From: Nitrosomonas sp. Nm51
Lineage (GTDB): Bacteria; Pseudomonadota; Gammaproteobacteria; Burkholderiales; Nitrosomonadaceae
Reading direction: 5' to 3'
Length of the DNA: 35,791 nt
Assembly (NCBI RefSeq): GCF_900111165.1
Contig: NZ_FOGH01000025.1
Location: forward strand, 1-35,791
Made by a program: the position numbers and the translations under genes. The notes under the pieces were generated by a model. The model saw nothing but the letters and a program-made list of their open reading frames with translations. It did no database searches and was not told where the DNA came from. Every line of letters starts with the position of its first letter. The stretch's first letter is position 1. Positions 9,361 through 18,690 of this stretch are shown here, piece after piece.

Positions 9361-10647
9361 TCAAGGCGCAATGCGTTGCGGCACAGGCGTCGGGATTGGT
9401 TGACGTTTTACCGTGCCATCTCCATGTCGATACACAAACATACTGGTCGCGTCATCTTCATACAACACTAATACATTATTTTTAATATCATAATACAGGA
9501 GAGACTCTTTCTTGGCACTTGGCATGCCGGGTATGTTTAACATCTCAACTTTATTTTTAACTGGATCATACGACCAAAATTTGCCTTGACTGTGAAAGAA
9601 CAGCAAGCCATTGACAGGGTCATAAGCCGCAGCAGTCCCTGCAGACTGCAAGTCAAGCGGCCAAAAATTCTCTTCTTTTGTCCATTTGTTTGTCACCAGG
9701 TCGTAGGTAAATTTATTATGGTGTTCCCAGGCAATAATTTTTCCATTACCAACATACTCCATACCTAAACGATCCCTTGGCGTACCATCAAAATTTTCAT
9801 GATATATTTCCTGGTTTGACAAAAGCGTCTCTACCTTGCCCGTTGTTAAATTCACCGATTGCATTCCCGAGCCGTCCCAGTTACCGGCGTAGGTAATGAG
9901 TCGATTAACGTCAGGAAGCAGTACTGTCGCACAACCAAAACCATTTTTAAGCGCAGCCATATCTTGCAAGGGAAAAGCCTCCCATGTTTTTGTACTGTTT
10001 GGCCACTGTATCAAGTAAATATCAGGATCAGGGTCTTGCAACAAAGGCCATTTGCCGGTGGCATCACTGATTCTCGCGTATTGGATTAATCTATCAGATG
10101 CATCGTCATAATCCAGGCACCAATAGGTATGAAGCGGACGGACGCCCGGCGTCGGCGCACTCTCCATTGTCCAGGTATTCGTAACTACATCATATGACCA
10201 GACATCGTCGTATTTGTGAGGTACGCCATGATTGCCGCCGGCATAATAGGCTTTTCCATTTTTTAGCGAATAAGGGAATTTTTGACTCCAGTCTCTAACA
10301 CTCGGTCCACGGGTAGCAAAATTATGCAACTTCAGGCCTTTTTCCGGGCCAACGACTTTAAATCGCGGCAACATTCTGCCTTCTCCCGCCTGTAATTCAG
10401 GCATAAAATTTGACGGGTTATCCAGCGTACGAGGTCTTGACATCACAGTCGCAGAACCATTTGTATCTATGTTCCGCGCTATGATGATCGGTTCTGAGGC
10501 GAACGGTGCGTTGCTGGAAACAGTTGAAGGTGCGTCAAATACGAATGTCGAATCGTTAGTATTGATTAAAGTAAATAATTGCGGGTCTGCTGCTGCCATA
10601 ACCGGCACAAAAAACGATAAAATCATGAAAAATCTGAATTGGGGCAT
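9361..10647 (-). CDS. Secreted Kelch-like beta-propeller protein
   Basis: The 428-residue product begins with a signal peptide (MPQFRFFMILSFFVPVMAAA, cleavage likely near 19-20), so it is exported. Several repeats match the Kelch / galactose-oxidase pattern of Gly-rich turns followed by a Y-D-x-x-T-x-x-W blade motif: KAYYAGGNHG with WSYDVVTNTW, then FTYDLVTNKWTKEE, AAYDPVNGLLFF and WSYDPVKNKVEM. This predicts a beta-propeller for binding or an extracellular enzyme. I see no galactose-oxidase copper site and no anchoring signal. The C-terminus is proline-rich (PIPTPVPQRIAP). It is monocistronic and points away from fdxA. No obvious Shine-Dalgarno precedes the ATG; an in-frame Met 8 is an alternative start. 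The 262 bp between it and merR shows no gene. Confidence 0.7.
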   Translation of the reverse strand: MPQFRFFMILSFFVPVMAAADPQLFTLINTNDSTFVFDAPSTVSSNAPFASEPIIIARNIDTNGSATVMSRPRTLDNPSNFMPELQAGEGRMLPRFKVVGPEKGLKLHNFATRGPSVRDWSQKFPYSLKNGKAYYAGGNHGVPHKYDDVWSYDVVTNTWTMESAPTPGVRPLHTYWCLDYDDASDRLIQYARISDATGKWPLLQDPDPDIYLIQWPNSTKTWEAFPLQDMAALKNGFGCATVLLPDVNRLITYAGNWDGSGMQSVNLTTGKVETLLSNQEIYHENFDGTPRDRLGMEYVGNGKIIAWEHHNKFTYDLVTNKWTKEENFWPLDLQSAGTAAAYDPVNGLLFFHSQGKFWSYDPVKNKVEMLNIPGMPSAKKESLLYYDIKNNVLVLYEDDATSMFVYRHGDGTVKRQPIPTPVPQRIAP

Positions 10648-10804
10648 ATAATTATAATCTATTGAATTTAAATAAAAAACATCATATAAAAATCAGTATT
10701 TTTTTGCTGAATCCCATTATACGTAGACCGGACATTTAGTCAAACCCATTCCCGCATGAGCAATAAATATATTTTTAATTACATTAAACGGCCATATTCG
10801 CGTG

Positions 10805-10843
10805 CCGTCACGACCGACCGGCAATAACTATTTTTAGTGACGG
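10805..10843. repeat. 7-bp inverted repeat upstream of fdxA
   Basis: CCGTCAC (10805-10811) and GTGACGG (10837-10843) are perfect inverted arms separated by 25 nt, in the 274-bp divergent spacer between the propeller gene and fdxA. They lie 80-117 bp before the fdxA start and could be an operator for either gene. This rests on symmetry alone. Confidence 0.3.
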
Positions 10844-10921
10844 ATAGCGTAGCAATAGCGGTGAAGAATAAAACTCTGCTAAAATATTGGATTCTATACG
10901 TGTCATGCAAGGAATAGTTTA

Positions 10922-11245
10922 ATGGCTTATGTAGTAACTGAAAATTGTATTAAATGTAAATATACGGACTGTGTGGATGTCTGTCCGGTCGACTGCTTCC
11001 GTGAAGGGCCGAATTTTCTGGTGATTGATCCGGATGAGTGTATCGATTGTACCTTGTGTGTTGCTGAATGTCCGGTTGAGGCAATTTATGCTGAAGACGA
11101 CGTGCCGCAATCGCAATTGGATTTTATCGCATTAAATGCTGAACTATCAAAAGAATGGAGTCCTATTATCGAAAAGAAAGACCCATTGCCCGATGCTGAC
11201 GATTGGGCCGATGTAACTGACAAGCGGGATAAATTGCACCGTTAA
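10922..11245 (+). CDS. fdxA: 7Fe ferredoxin ([3Fe-4S][4Fe-4S]), FdxA type
   Basis: The 107-residue acidic electron carrier begins [20 protein letters not shown] and closely follows Azotobacter ferredoxin I in pattern. The cysteines for the [3Fe-4S] and [4Fe-4S] clusters are all present: C9, C17 and C21 with CP, then [12 protein letters not shown]. The C-terminal extension [15 protein letters not shown] is typical of this class. It works in the cytoplasm as a low-potential electron donor; the partner is unknown. The start codon follows AAGGAATAGTTT, a usable Shine-Dalgarno. The next gene begins 27 bp after its stop, so a shared transcript is possible. Confidence 0.95.
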   Translation: MAYVVTENCIKCKYTDCVDVCPVDCFREGPNFLVIDPDECIDCTLCVAECPVEAIYAEDDVPQSQLDFIALNAELSKEWSPIIEKKDPLPDADDWADVTDKRDKLHR

Positions 11246-11272
11246 CCGCAATTGCGGTATCTTTGTTGCCGC

Positions 11273-14077
11273 ATGTCAGATTCTTTTCTCTTTCAACACC
11301 TTTCATTTCATGAATTCGCGCAGCGTCTGAACGGCGAGACAGCGGTTGGGGTTACGGTTGTAACACCGAATCGCCGGCTCGCACAGACGCTGAAATATTG
11401 GTTTAATCGCGATCAATCTCATCGTCGGCAATCGGTCTGGCGGTCTGCTGATATTTTGCCATTTACCGTATTTCTAGAACGCATTTATCAAAATGCGTTT
11501 TATTCGCCGCATTCGCAGGAGATTCCGTTACTGCTAACGGCAATGCAGGCGCAAGCGCTGTGGCAAAAAATAATTCAATCGTCCGAAGCAGGCGGTGCGC
11601 TGCTGAATACGCTGCAGACAGCCCGGTCGGCTTATGAAGCCTGGCAATTGGTGCATGCGTGGCGATTGACCCCGGAATGGCAAACTTGTTTTCTGAATGA
11701 AGACTGTACTGCATTTCGGACATGGATGGCACGATATCAATCCGTACTGATAGAAAGCCAGTATGTTGACCCGGTGTGTCTGGCCGATTTAATAGCGAAT
11801 ATGTTGGTGCAGGTACCGCTTGACCGGCCTGACTATTTGTACTGTTACGGATTTGATGTATTGACACCGCAACAGCGCGTCTTTTTAGATACACTGCGGG
11901 CATCAGGCTGCCAGGTCAGTTGTGTCAGCCCGCCGTACTTTACTGATCAAATATTAGAAAACAATTACATAGCGCGTGTGCGCTGCACGAACAGCCAGGA
12001 AGAAATTTATCAGGCGGCAGTATGGGCGCGGTCGCGGCTGGAATCGGATCAGACTGTGTCGATTGGCGTAATTGTGCCGGCGCTGGCAAATTACCGGAAT
12101 GCCATTCAACGGGCGTTCCGTGAAGTTATGCAACCTGATGTGCGCGATGCATTGCCGCAGCCGCAGTCTCTGCAAAAAAATCAGCCATTCAATATCTCAC
12201 TGGGTTTGCCACTGACAGCGTATCCAGTAGTTGATGCGGCGCTGTCTGTGCTGGCTTTGGCGCAACAGGGCCTGACATTTGACCACGTCAGCAGCTTATT
12301 GCGTTCGCCATTTATCAAGGGTGGCGAATCCGAAATGCATCAGCGTGCCTTGCTTGGTATGCGTATGCGCCAATATGCGGGGCCATTTGTGACACTTGAA
12401 CAGCTGACAGCGCTGGTTCATTTGGTGTCTCATGAAACCGGAAGCGATGTCAAAGATCGTAAAACACGTTGTCCGATACTCATGGAGGTCTTGTCCGCAT
12501 TACTTTTATTTTGCCAGCAGAATGTGCCGCGCGAAAGTCATCATGCGGCCTATGCGCAATTATTTTCTCAGATACTGCAGATCATGGGGTTTCCTGGTGA
12601 ACGTACTCTGGATTCAACAGAATATCAGACAGTAAAAAAATGGCAGGAAGTGCTGGTTGATTTTGCAACGCTGGATCGTGTGATTGTCTCAACCAGCCAT
12701 GCAGCTGCTGTCGGAAGGCTGAATGCAATTGCAGCAAACACGTTATTTCAACCGCAATCGCCACATGCTCCCATTCAAATACTGGGTGTGCTGGAAGCAG
12801 CAGGAATGGTGTTTGACCATCTTTGGGTGATGGGACTGTCTGAAGAACAATGGCCGGTACCCGCGCGTCCGAATCCATTTCTGCCATATGAACTTCAGAA
12901 AAAAGCCCGTATACCTATGGGATCAACAGGTGAGGCGCTGCGTTTTTCACACCAGCTGCACGATAATTGGCTGCGTAGCGCCAAAGAAGTAGTTTTAAGT
13001 CATCCGAGGTTTGCGGATGGCGCCGATGCGCGGGAGATAGCACCCAGTCCAATAATTCGGGCTGTTCCGGAATGTACTGTCGATGTCCGGCAGTATGCGT
13101 CGCATCGTGATTGGATTGTTGAAGCAGCGAATCTTGAACGCATCATCGACGATCACGTGCAGGTATCAGGCTTGCAGGCGGTGCCTGGCGGGGTTGCCGT
13201 AATTAAGGACTATGCGGCATGTCCTTTCCGTGCCTGGGCGCGCCACCGTTTGCATGTTGTGGATAAAGATGAACCGCATGCCGGACTGAATGCCCGGGAG
13301 CGCGGAATGCTGATACACCGAACGCTTCATTTGATATGGCGGCAACTGGAATCAAAAGAAGCGCTTGATACTATGCCGGAAGCTGATCTTGAAAAAATTT
13401 TGTTCAGTGCAGCAGGCCGGGCAATTGCGGAAATAAAAGACTGGCGCCCTTGGGCGCTGCCAGAGCGTTTTATGTCAATTGAACGCGTGCGACTGGTCCG
13501 TCTGACGCGCAAATGGCTGGATATAGAAAAAAAGCGCGCGTCGTTCAGGGTTGTGGCGACAGAGAAAAAAAGTGTCCTGCAAATTGGTGAATTGGTGCTG
13601 AACGTGCGTTTGGACAGGGTGGATAAACTGGATAGCGGTCAATTGCTCATCATTGATTACAAAACCCGGCCATACAGTGTTGCTTCAATGCTCGGAGAAC
13701 GTCCCGATGAGCCGCAGCTGCCGGTTTATCTTGTGATGACGGAATCCGCTGAATCGGTAGTTGCAGGCGTCTCATTTGCATCGATAAATCCGGGAAAAAT
13801 GGGTTTTGCCGCGATTGTCAATGTGCCGAACATTTTACCGGGTGTTAAAGTATTCAACAAAATTTCGACATGTGCGCAATTTTCATCATGGGATGCGCTG
13901 GCGGCAAAATGGGAACTGGATCTGACGCGTCTGGCAAACGGTTTTGTGAGCGGGGATGCCCGCGTATCGCCTAAAAATTATCCTTTAACCTGCCAGTATT
14001 GTGGCATGCAGCCGTTCTGCCGTATCTATGAGCGAAGCGGATATGCAGCCGAAGATCAGGATTCTGATCATGACTGA
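11273..14077 (+). CDS. AddB-like PD-(D/E)XK nuclease, probable double-strand break repair protein
   Basis: The 934-residue product resembles the proteobacterial AddB-type partner of an AddA helicase-nuclease. The N-terminal part has the helicase-like fold without a canonical Walker A; the matching segment is VVTPNRRLAQTLKYW. The C-terminal part is a RecB-like nuclease: GMLIHRTLHLIW, LDRVDKLDSGQLLIIDYKT (the D and K of the PD-(D/E)XK core) and a QLPVY motif. Four cysteines positioned as for a [4Fe-4S] cluster flank the nuclease: ACPFR at about residue 652 and TCQYCGMQPFC near the C-terminus. The earliest in-frame start is TTG 11252, but ATG 11273 (MSDSFLFQ) is preferred. Its 3' end overlaps the AddA-like gene by 8 bp, so the two are translationally coupled and probably form one complex. 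Confidence 0.85.
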   Translation: MSDSFLFQHLSFHEFAQRLNGETAVGVTVVTPNRRLAQTLKYWFNRDQSHRRQSVWRSADILPFTVFLERIYQNAFYSPHSQEIPLLLTAMQAQALWQKIIQSSEAGGALLNTLQTARSAYEAWQLVHAWRLTPEWQTCFLNEDCTAFRTWMARYQSVLIESQYVDPVCLADLIANMLVQVPLDRPDYLYCYGFDVLTPQQRVFLDTLRASGCQVSCVSPPYFTDQILENNYIARVRCTNSQEEIYQAAVWARSRLESDQTVSIGVIVPALANYRNAIQRAFREVMQPDVRDALPQPQSLQKNQPFNISLGLPLTAYPVVDAALSVLALAQQGLTFDHVSSLLRSPFIKGGESEMHQRALLGMRMRQYAGPFVTLEQLTALVHLVSHETGSDVKDRKTRCPILMEVLSALLLFCQQNVPRESHHAAYAQLFSQILQIMGFPGERTLDSTEYQTVKKWQEVLVDFATLDRVIVSTSHAAAVGRLNAIAANTLFQPQSPHAPIQILGVLEAAGMVFDHLWVMGLSEEQWPVPARPNPFLPYELQKKARIPMGSTGEALRFSHQLHDNWLRSAKEVVLSHPRFADGADAREIAPSPIIRAVPECTVDVRQYASHRDWIVEAANLERIIDDHVQVSGLQAVPGGVAVIKDYAACPFRAWARHRLHVVDKDEPHAGLNARERGMLIHRTLHLIWRQLESKEALDTMPEADLEKILFSAAGRAIAEIKDWRPWALPERFMSIERVRLVRLTRKWLDIEKKRASFRVVATEKKSVLQIGELVLNVRLDRVDKLDSGQLLIIDYKTRPYSVASMLGERPDEPQLPVYLVMTESAESVVAGVSFASINPGKMGFAAIVNVPNILPGVKVFNKISTCAQFSSWDALAAKWELDLTRLANGFVSGDARVSPKNYPLTCQYCGMQPFCRIYERSGYAAEDQDSDHD

Positions 14078-17000
14078 ATATCAGGATGTGCCCGATGCAG
14101 CTGAGCGCCTGCGCGCGATTGATCCTGCGTTTTCATTTATCGTTCAAGCGCCGGCTGGATCGGGAAAGACAGGCCTGCTGATTCAGCGTTACCTGCGACT
14201 TTTGACCTGCGTCAGCGAACCTGAAGAAATTGTGGCTATTACGTTTACCCGTAAAGCTGCAGCAGAAATGCGGGAACGCATAGTCCTTGCACTAGATGCA
14301 GCTGCCGCAGGCGCGGCCAGTCCTGAAAACGCATTTGATAAACTGACCGGTAAACTTGCTGCCGCAGTAACAGCGCATGATCAGCGGTTTGGCTGGAATC
14401 TGATTCTTAATCCTATGCGCCTGCGTATTCAAACCATAGACGCATTATGTGCTTCGTTAACGCGTCAGATGCCGGTATTGTCTAAATTCGGATCTCAGCC
14501 GGAAATATCGGAAAATGTACAGGGGCTCTATCGCGATGCGGCGCGCGCGACGATTGCCTTACTTGACCAAGGGCTGGACATGGCAAATGATATTGCGATG
14601 GTGTTGGAGCATTTGGACAACGATATTGCCCGTGTCGAAAATCTGCTGGCAGCTATGCTGGCGCGGCGTGATCACTGGCTGCGTCATATCCATGGAAAAA
14701 CACGTGAGGAACTGGAAGCGTCGCTCAGAAACATGCGCAGCAGTGCAGTCAATCAATTGTGCAGTTTGCTGCCAAGTGAGGTGCACCAGGAGTTGCTGGC
14801 ATTAGTTCGTTACGCCGCTGCAAATCTTTTGGCAGAACAAAAAACATCTGTCCTGGTGGCATGCGACGGACTTGATAAGCTACCGGATAATATCGATCAG
14901 TGGGGCGGGATTGCCGAACTGCTGCTCAAGACCGATGGTGAATGGCGCGACAGAGTGGATGTGCGGCAAGGTTTTCCTGCCGGAAAAAGCAAAAGTGAAA
15001 AAGAGACCGCCAGAGCCTGGAAAACCCGTTTATCGCAGCTCATAGAAAAATTCAAAACAAATCAACCGCTGCAGCGTTTGTTAAATAATAGCCGGCATCT
15101 GCCATCTCCTGCATACAGTGAGACGCAATGGAAAATTCTGGGTGCAATAACGCGCTTGTTGCCACATGCTGTGGCGCAATTGAAAATCATGTTTCAATTG
15201 GCGGGTCAGGTGGATTTTTCCGAAGTCATGCAGTGTGCGCTGGTTGCGCTGGGTGAACCTGAAAACCCCACAGATCTGTCTCTGGCGCTTGATTATCGCA
15301 TAAAGCATGTGCTCATCGACGAATTTCAGGATACGTCGATCAGTCAGTATCAATTAGTAGAAAAGCTAGTCGCTGAATGGGAACCGGGTGATGGGCGCAG
15401 TCTATTTGCCGTTGGAGACCCTATGCAATCGATTTACCGTTTCCGGGAGGCTGAAGTCGGTTTGTTTTTGCGCGCGCGTCAGACAGGTGTCGGTCATATC
15501 GCTTTGCAGCCCATTACACTCAAAAGCAATTTTCGTTCACAACGCGGTCTGGTCGACTGGGTAAATACTTCTTTCAGGCAAATTATGCCAGTGAATGAAG
15601 ATGTTGCCGTCGGTGCTGTGGCTTATGCACCATCTATAGCAATGCATGATGAACTGGACGGTCCGGCTGTTACCGTGCATCCTGCCTTTGAAAAAGACCG
15701 CGCTGCCGAAGCTGAAAAAGTGGTAGATGTGATCGCACAATCCAGACAACAGAATCCGCAGCATTCAATTGCGGTATTGGTGCGTAACCGCAGTCATCTA
15801 GTTGGGATTGTGGCGTGCTTGCAATCAGTAGGCCTGCGTTTTCGTGCAGTGGAAATCGATGCGCTTGATCAAAAACCCATGGTTCAGGATTTGCTAATGC
15901 TGGCGCGCGCTTTGCAAGATCCTGCTGACCAGTTGGCATGGCTGGCAGTATTGCGTGCGCCCTGGTGTGGCCTGCTTCTGAATGATTTGCAAACACTGGT
16001 CTCATTCCAGACTGGACACCCCATTGATCAATCGGACCGGAAACCGCAAACAATTCTGGAATTAATCAACGAAAAAAGCGTCCGCCAAAAACTTTCGTGT
16101 GACGGCAGCGATCGTTTGCATACTATCGGCGAATTGCTTACGCAATGCGTAAGCAATCGATATCGTCAATCACTGCGCACCACGGTCGAAGCGGCCTGGC
16201 AGGCTTTGGGCGGCCCCGGTTGTGTCGAAATTCAGAACAAGACAATCACACAGCCTGACAATCCGGGTGTGTATTACGAACAGGACAGACCCGTAACCGG
16301 TTCAGTGCAGGATGCGATGATTTTTCTGGATTATCTTGAGGCCTGCGAGCAGGCAGGTAACGTTTCCGACTGGGCTGATTTCGAAGGGGGATTGGCAAAG
16401 CTTTTCGCTGCCGCTGATTTCGAAGCAGACAATGGCCTGCAAATCATGACCATTCACAAAGCCAAAGGATTGGAATTCGATACAGTGTTGGTGCCCGGGC
16501 TCGGTCACCCATCGAGAAACAGAGATAAACACTTGCTCAGGTGGATGGAGCAACCTCGCCAACTATCCAGATCTGCCGCCGGCCAATACGTTTTCAACGC
16601 GAATGAAACGGATTTATTTTTGGCGCCGATTCAAGAAGCCGGACAAGACAATGACACTATCAATTTGTGGCTGGAATCGTTGGAACGTGAAAAGGAAAAT
16701 TATGAGGCAGAACGTTTATTGTATGTTGCAGCAACACGAGCCAGAAAGTATTTGCATCTGTTTGGTCATGCCGGATTAAAAGATCAAAATGGCGAATCGG
16801 TACTGCAGGAACCAAAATCCGGCAGCTTGTTAAACCGGCTTTGGCCGGCCGTTGAACAAATTTATGCCGATGCGGCAATGCAAAATCAAATGCAGGAATC
16901 AAACCGATTGATAAAGGCGCAAGAACTGAAAAAAACGGCCGTGTTTGATCAGTCCGTTCTAAGATTGGAATCCGGCTGGCAACTGCCCAAAGCGCCTGAA

Positions 17001-17612
17001 CCTGTCAACTGGCAAGTTACGGAAAAAGTTGTGGACGCAGGTGACACAATAGAATTTTCATGGGCCGGTGAAACGGCAAAGCAGGTTGGCAGCGTCGTGC
17101 ATCGCTGGTTGCAGCGTATTGCTGATGATAAATTGCAGGGGTGGGATGCCAGGCGTATACAATCCATGCGCAGAAAATTTGCTGATACTCTGTTGATGCA
17201 TGGCTTGAGTGCGGAAAAAGAAGCGCTTGAACAAGCCGTTGTGCGTGTAGTAACCGCGTTAATCAATTCAATAACGGATCAGCGCGGCCGATGGATACTC
17301 GGCGAGCAGTCGGGCGCGCAGAATGAGCTCAGATTGACGAGCGTTAACGATGGCCAAATCGCTGAATATGTGATTGATCGAACGTTTTATGATGACCATG
17401 GCATCCGATGGGTCATCGATTATAAAACAAGCAGCCACGAAGGTTCAGGATTGGCAGTGTTTCTGGATAGAGAGCAAGAAAGATACGCACATCAACTCAA
17501 TTATTATGCGGCACTTCTGCAAAAAATTGACAAGCGCCCTGTTTGTATGGGGTTGTATTTTCCAATGTTGAAGGGATGGCGAGCCTGGAAATATCGAGGA
17601 GAAAATGTCTAG
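14070..17612 (+). CDS. AddA-like UvrD/Rep-family helicase-nuclease
   Basis: The 1180-residue cytoplasmic enzyme is predicted to unwind and resect broken DNA ends for RecA loading. All superfamily 1 helicase motifs are visible: Walker A APAGSGKT (27-34), Ia ITFTRKAAAEMRERI, II IDEFQDTS, III FAVGDPMQSIYRFR, IV LKSNFRSQ, V QIMTIHKAKGLEFDTV and VI LLYVAATRARKYL. The C-terminus is a second PD-(D/E)XK nuclease with WVIDYKTSSHEG and a final QLNYYAALL element. So both subunits carry nuclease motifs, as in AddAB and unlike RecBCD. ATG 14070 (MTEYQDVPDAAERL) overlaps the previous stop by 8 bp; earlier in-frame starts (14001, 14043) would extend further into the AddB-like gene. It converges on hpnA with only 29 bp between stop codons. 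Confidence 0.9.
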   Translation: MTEYQDVPDAAERLRAIDPAFSFIVQAPAGSGKTGLLIQRYLRLLTCVSEPEEIVAITFTRKAAAEMRERIVLALDAAAAGAASPENAFDKLTGKLAAAVTAHDQRFGWNLILNPMRLRIQTIDALCASLTRQMPVLSKFGSQPEISENVQGLYRDAARATIALLDQGLDMANDIAMVLEHLDNDIARVENLLAAMLARRDHWLRHIHGKTREELEASLRNMRSSAVNQLCSLLPSEVHQELLALVRYAAANLLAEQKTSVLVACDGLDKLPDNIDQWGGIAELLLKTDGEWRDRVDVRQGFPAGKSKSEKETARAWKTRLSQLIEKFKTNQPLQRLLNNSRHLPSPAYSETQWKILGAITRLLPHAVAQLKIMFQLAGQVDFSEVMQCALVALGEPENPTDLSLALDYRIKHVLIDEFQDTSISQYQLVEKLVAEWEPGDGRSLFAVGDPMQSIYRFREAEVGLFLRARQTGVGHIALQPITLKSNFRSQRGLVDWVNTSFRQIMPVNEDVAVGAVAYAPSIAMHDELDGPAVTVHPAFEKDRAAEAEKVVDVIAQSRQQNPQHSIAVLVRNRSHLVGIVACLQSVGLRFRAVEIDALDQKPMVQDLLMLARALQDPADQLAWLAVLRAPWCGLLLNDLQTLVSFQTGHPIDQSDRKPQTILELINEKSVRQKLSCDGSDRLHTIGELLTQCVSNRYRQSLRTTVEAAWQALGGPGCVEIQNKTITQPDNPGVYYEQDRPVTGSVQDAMIFLDYLEACEQAGNVSDWADFEGGLAKLFAAADFEADNGLQIMTIHKAKGLEFDTVLVPGLGHPSRNRDKHLLRWMEQPRQLSRSAAGQYVFNANETDLFLAPIQEAGQDNDTINLWLESLEREKENYEAERLLYVAATRARKYLHLFGHAGLKDQNGESVLQEPKSGSLLNRLWPAVEQIYADAAMQNQMQESNRLIKAQELKKTAVFDQSVLRLESGWQLPKAPEPVNWQVTEKVVDAGDTIEFSWAGETAKQVGSVVHRWLQRIADDKLQGWDARRIQSMRRKFADTLLMHGLSAEKEALEQAVVRVVTALINSITDQRGRWILGEQSGAQNELRLTSVNDGQIAEYVIDRTFYDDHGIRWVIDYKTSSHEGSGLAVFLDREQERYAHQLNYYAALLQKIDKRPVCMGLYFPMLKGWRAWKYRGENV

Positions 17613-17641
17613 CCCAGTAGTGGGATGGATATTATGAATGT

Positions 17642-18631
17642 TTATGGAGAATAACCATTATCCTGATACCACTTAACAGCATCTTCAAAAGCCAGTCTGG
17701 CCGGACGGAATTGATAGCCCAGCTCGCGAATTGCCTTATCACTGGTAAAATACATCAGTTTTCTTGCCATACGCAGGCTGTCCAGGGTTGCGCGTGGTTC
17801 CTTGTGCGTAATCAATGCAATTTTTTCCATGAGCCAGGCGACGGGAAACATTAAACTGAGGGGCAGGGCAGCGCGGTGCTTGCGTTGATCCAGAATATCG
17901 TCAAGTGTTTCAAGAATTTCCAGCAGTGTCATATTATCGCCGCCTAGAATATAACGTTCGCCCGTTTTTCCCTGCTCGCATGCGAGCAAGTGACCGTAGG
18001 CGATATCATCGACATGCGCGACATTCAGACCGGTATCGACATAAGCGGGCATCCTGTTGTGCATCACGTCGAGCACGATGCGTCCGGTCGGTGTCGGCCG
18101 GATATCGCGTGGTCCGATAGGGGCGGATGGATTGACAATAACGAGTGGCAGTTGATGCTGATCTGTCAGTTCCTTAACAGTCTGTTCGGCGATATACTTA
18201 GATCGCTTATAGTGTCCATTGATACTTTCCAGGTTAGACGGCGTTGTTTCATCGGCCGGCGCTCCGTCAGAAGTCAGTCCCAGCGCGGCTACGCTGCTGG
18301 TGTAAACAATTCGTTTCAAACCCGCATTGGCTGCTGCTATGATTAACGCTTTGGTGCCATGAACATTGATCGCATACATGGTTTGCGGGTCGGGGACCCA
18401 TAACCGGTAATCCGCAGCGACGTGAAAGAGATAATCACATCCGCTAACCGCAGCCTCAAGTGACTGATGATCGCGCAAATCACCTTCGGCAATCTCGACA
18501 GGTAAATTTTCAATATTGCGCCGGTCGCTGTTGGCTCTGGCCAGAAGGCGCACATCGTGGCCCGCTTTAAGTAAGCTGTGCATGACTGCGGAGCCAAGAA
18601 AACCTGTTGCGCCTGTAACTAATGATTTCAT
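17642..18631 (-). CDS. hpnA: HpnA-type NAD-dependent epimerase/dehydratase (hopanoid-associated)
   Basis: The 329-residue product is an extended short-chain dehydrogenase/reductase. It has the NAD(P)-binding GATGFLG motif at residues 7-13, an acidic DLRD segment, FHVAADYRLW, the catalytic YxxxK as YKRSK, and NPSAPIGPRD, all close to the hopanoid-associated sugar epimerase HpnA family. HpnA has been linked to hopanoid side-chain biosynthesis, although its exact reaction is not well fixed. The gene follows the squalene synthase gene by 59 bp on the same strand, which supports a role in triterpenoid metabolism. ATG 18631 gives a normal SDR N-terminus. Confidence 0.85.
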   Translation of the reverse strand: MKSLVTGATGFLGSAVMHSLLKAGHDVRLLARANSDRRNIENLPVEIAEGDLRDHQSLEAAVSGCDYLFHVAADYRLWVPDPQTMYAINVHGTKALIIAAANAGLKRIVYTSSVAALGLTSDGAPADETTPSNLESINGHYKRSKYIAEQTVKELTDQHQLPLVIVNPSAPIGPRDIRPTPTGRIVLDVMHNRMPAYVDTGLNVAHVDDIAYGHLLACEQGKTGERYILGGDNMTLLEILETLDDILDQRKHRAALPLSLMFPVAWLMEKIALITHKEPRATLDSLRMARKLMYFTSDKAIRELGYQFRPARLAFEDAVKWYQDNGYSP

Positions 18632-18690
18632 ATTAGTACTGCATTTTCATTTAGGGTTGAGATAAATGACAGATGGCATGCCGTCACGGT

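Noticed and set aside
17613..17641. CCCA-GTAG-TGGG between the convergent addA-like and hpnA ends as a bidirectional terminator
   Set aside because: Only four base pairs and no T-run on either side.
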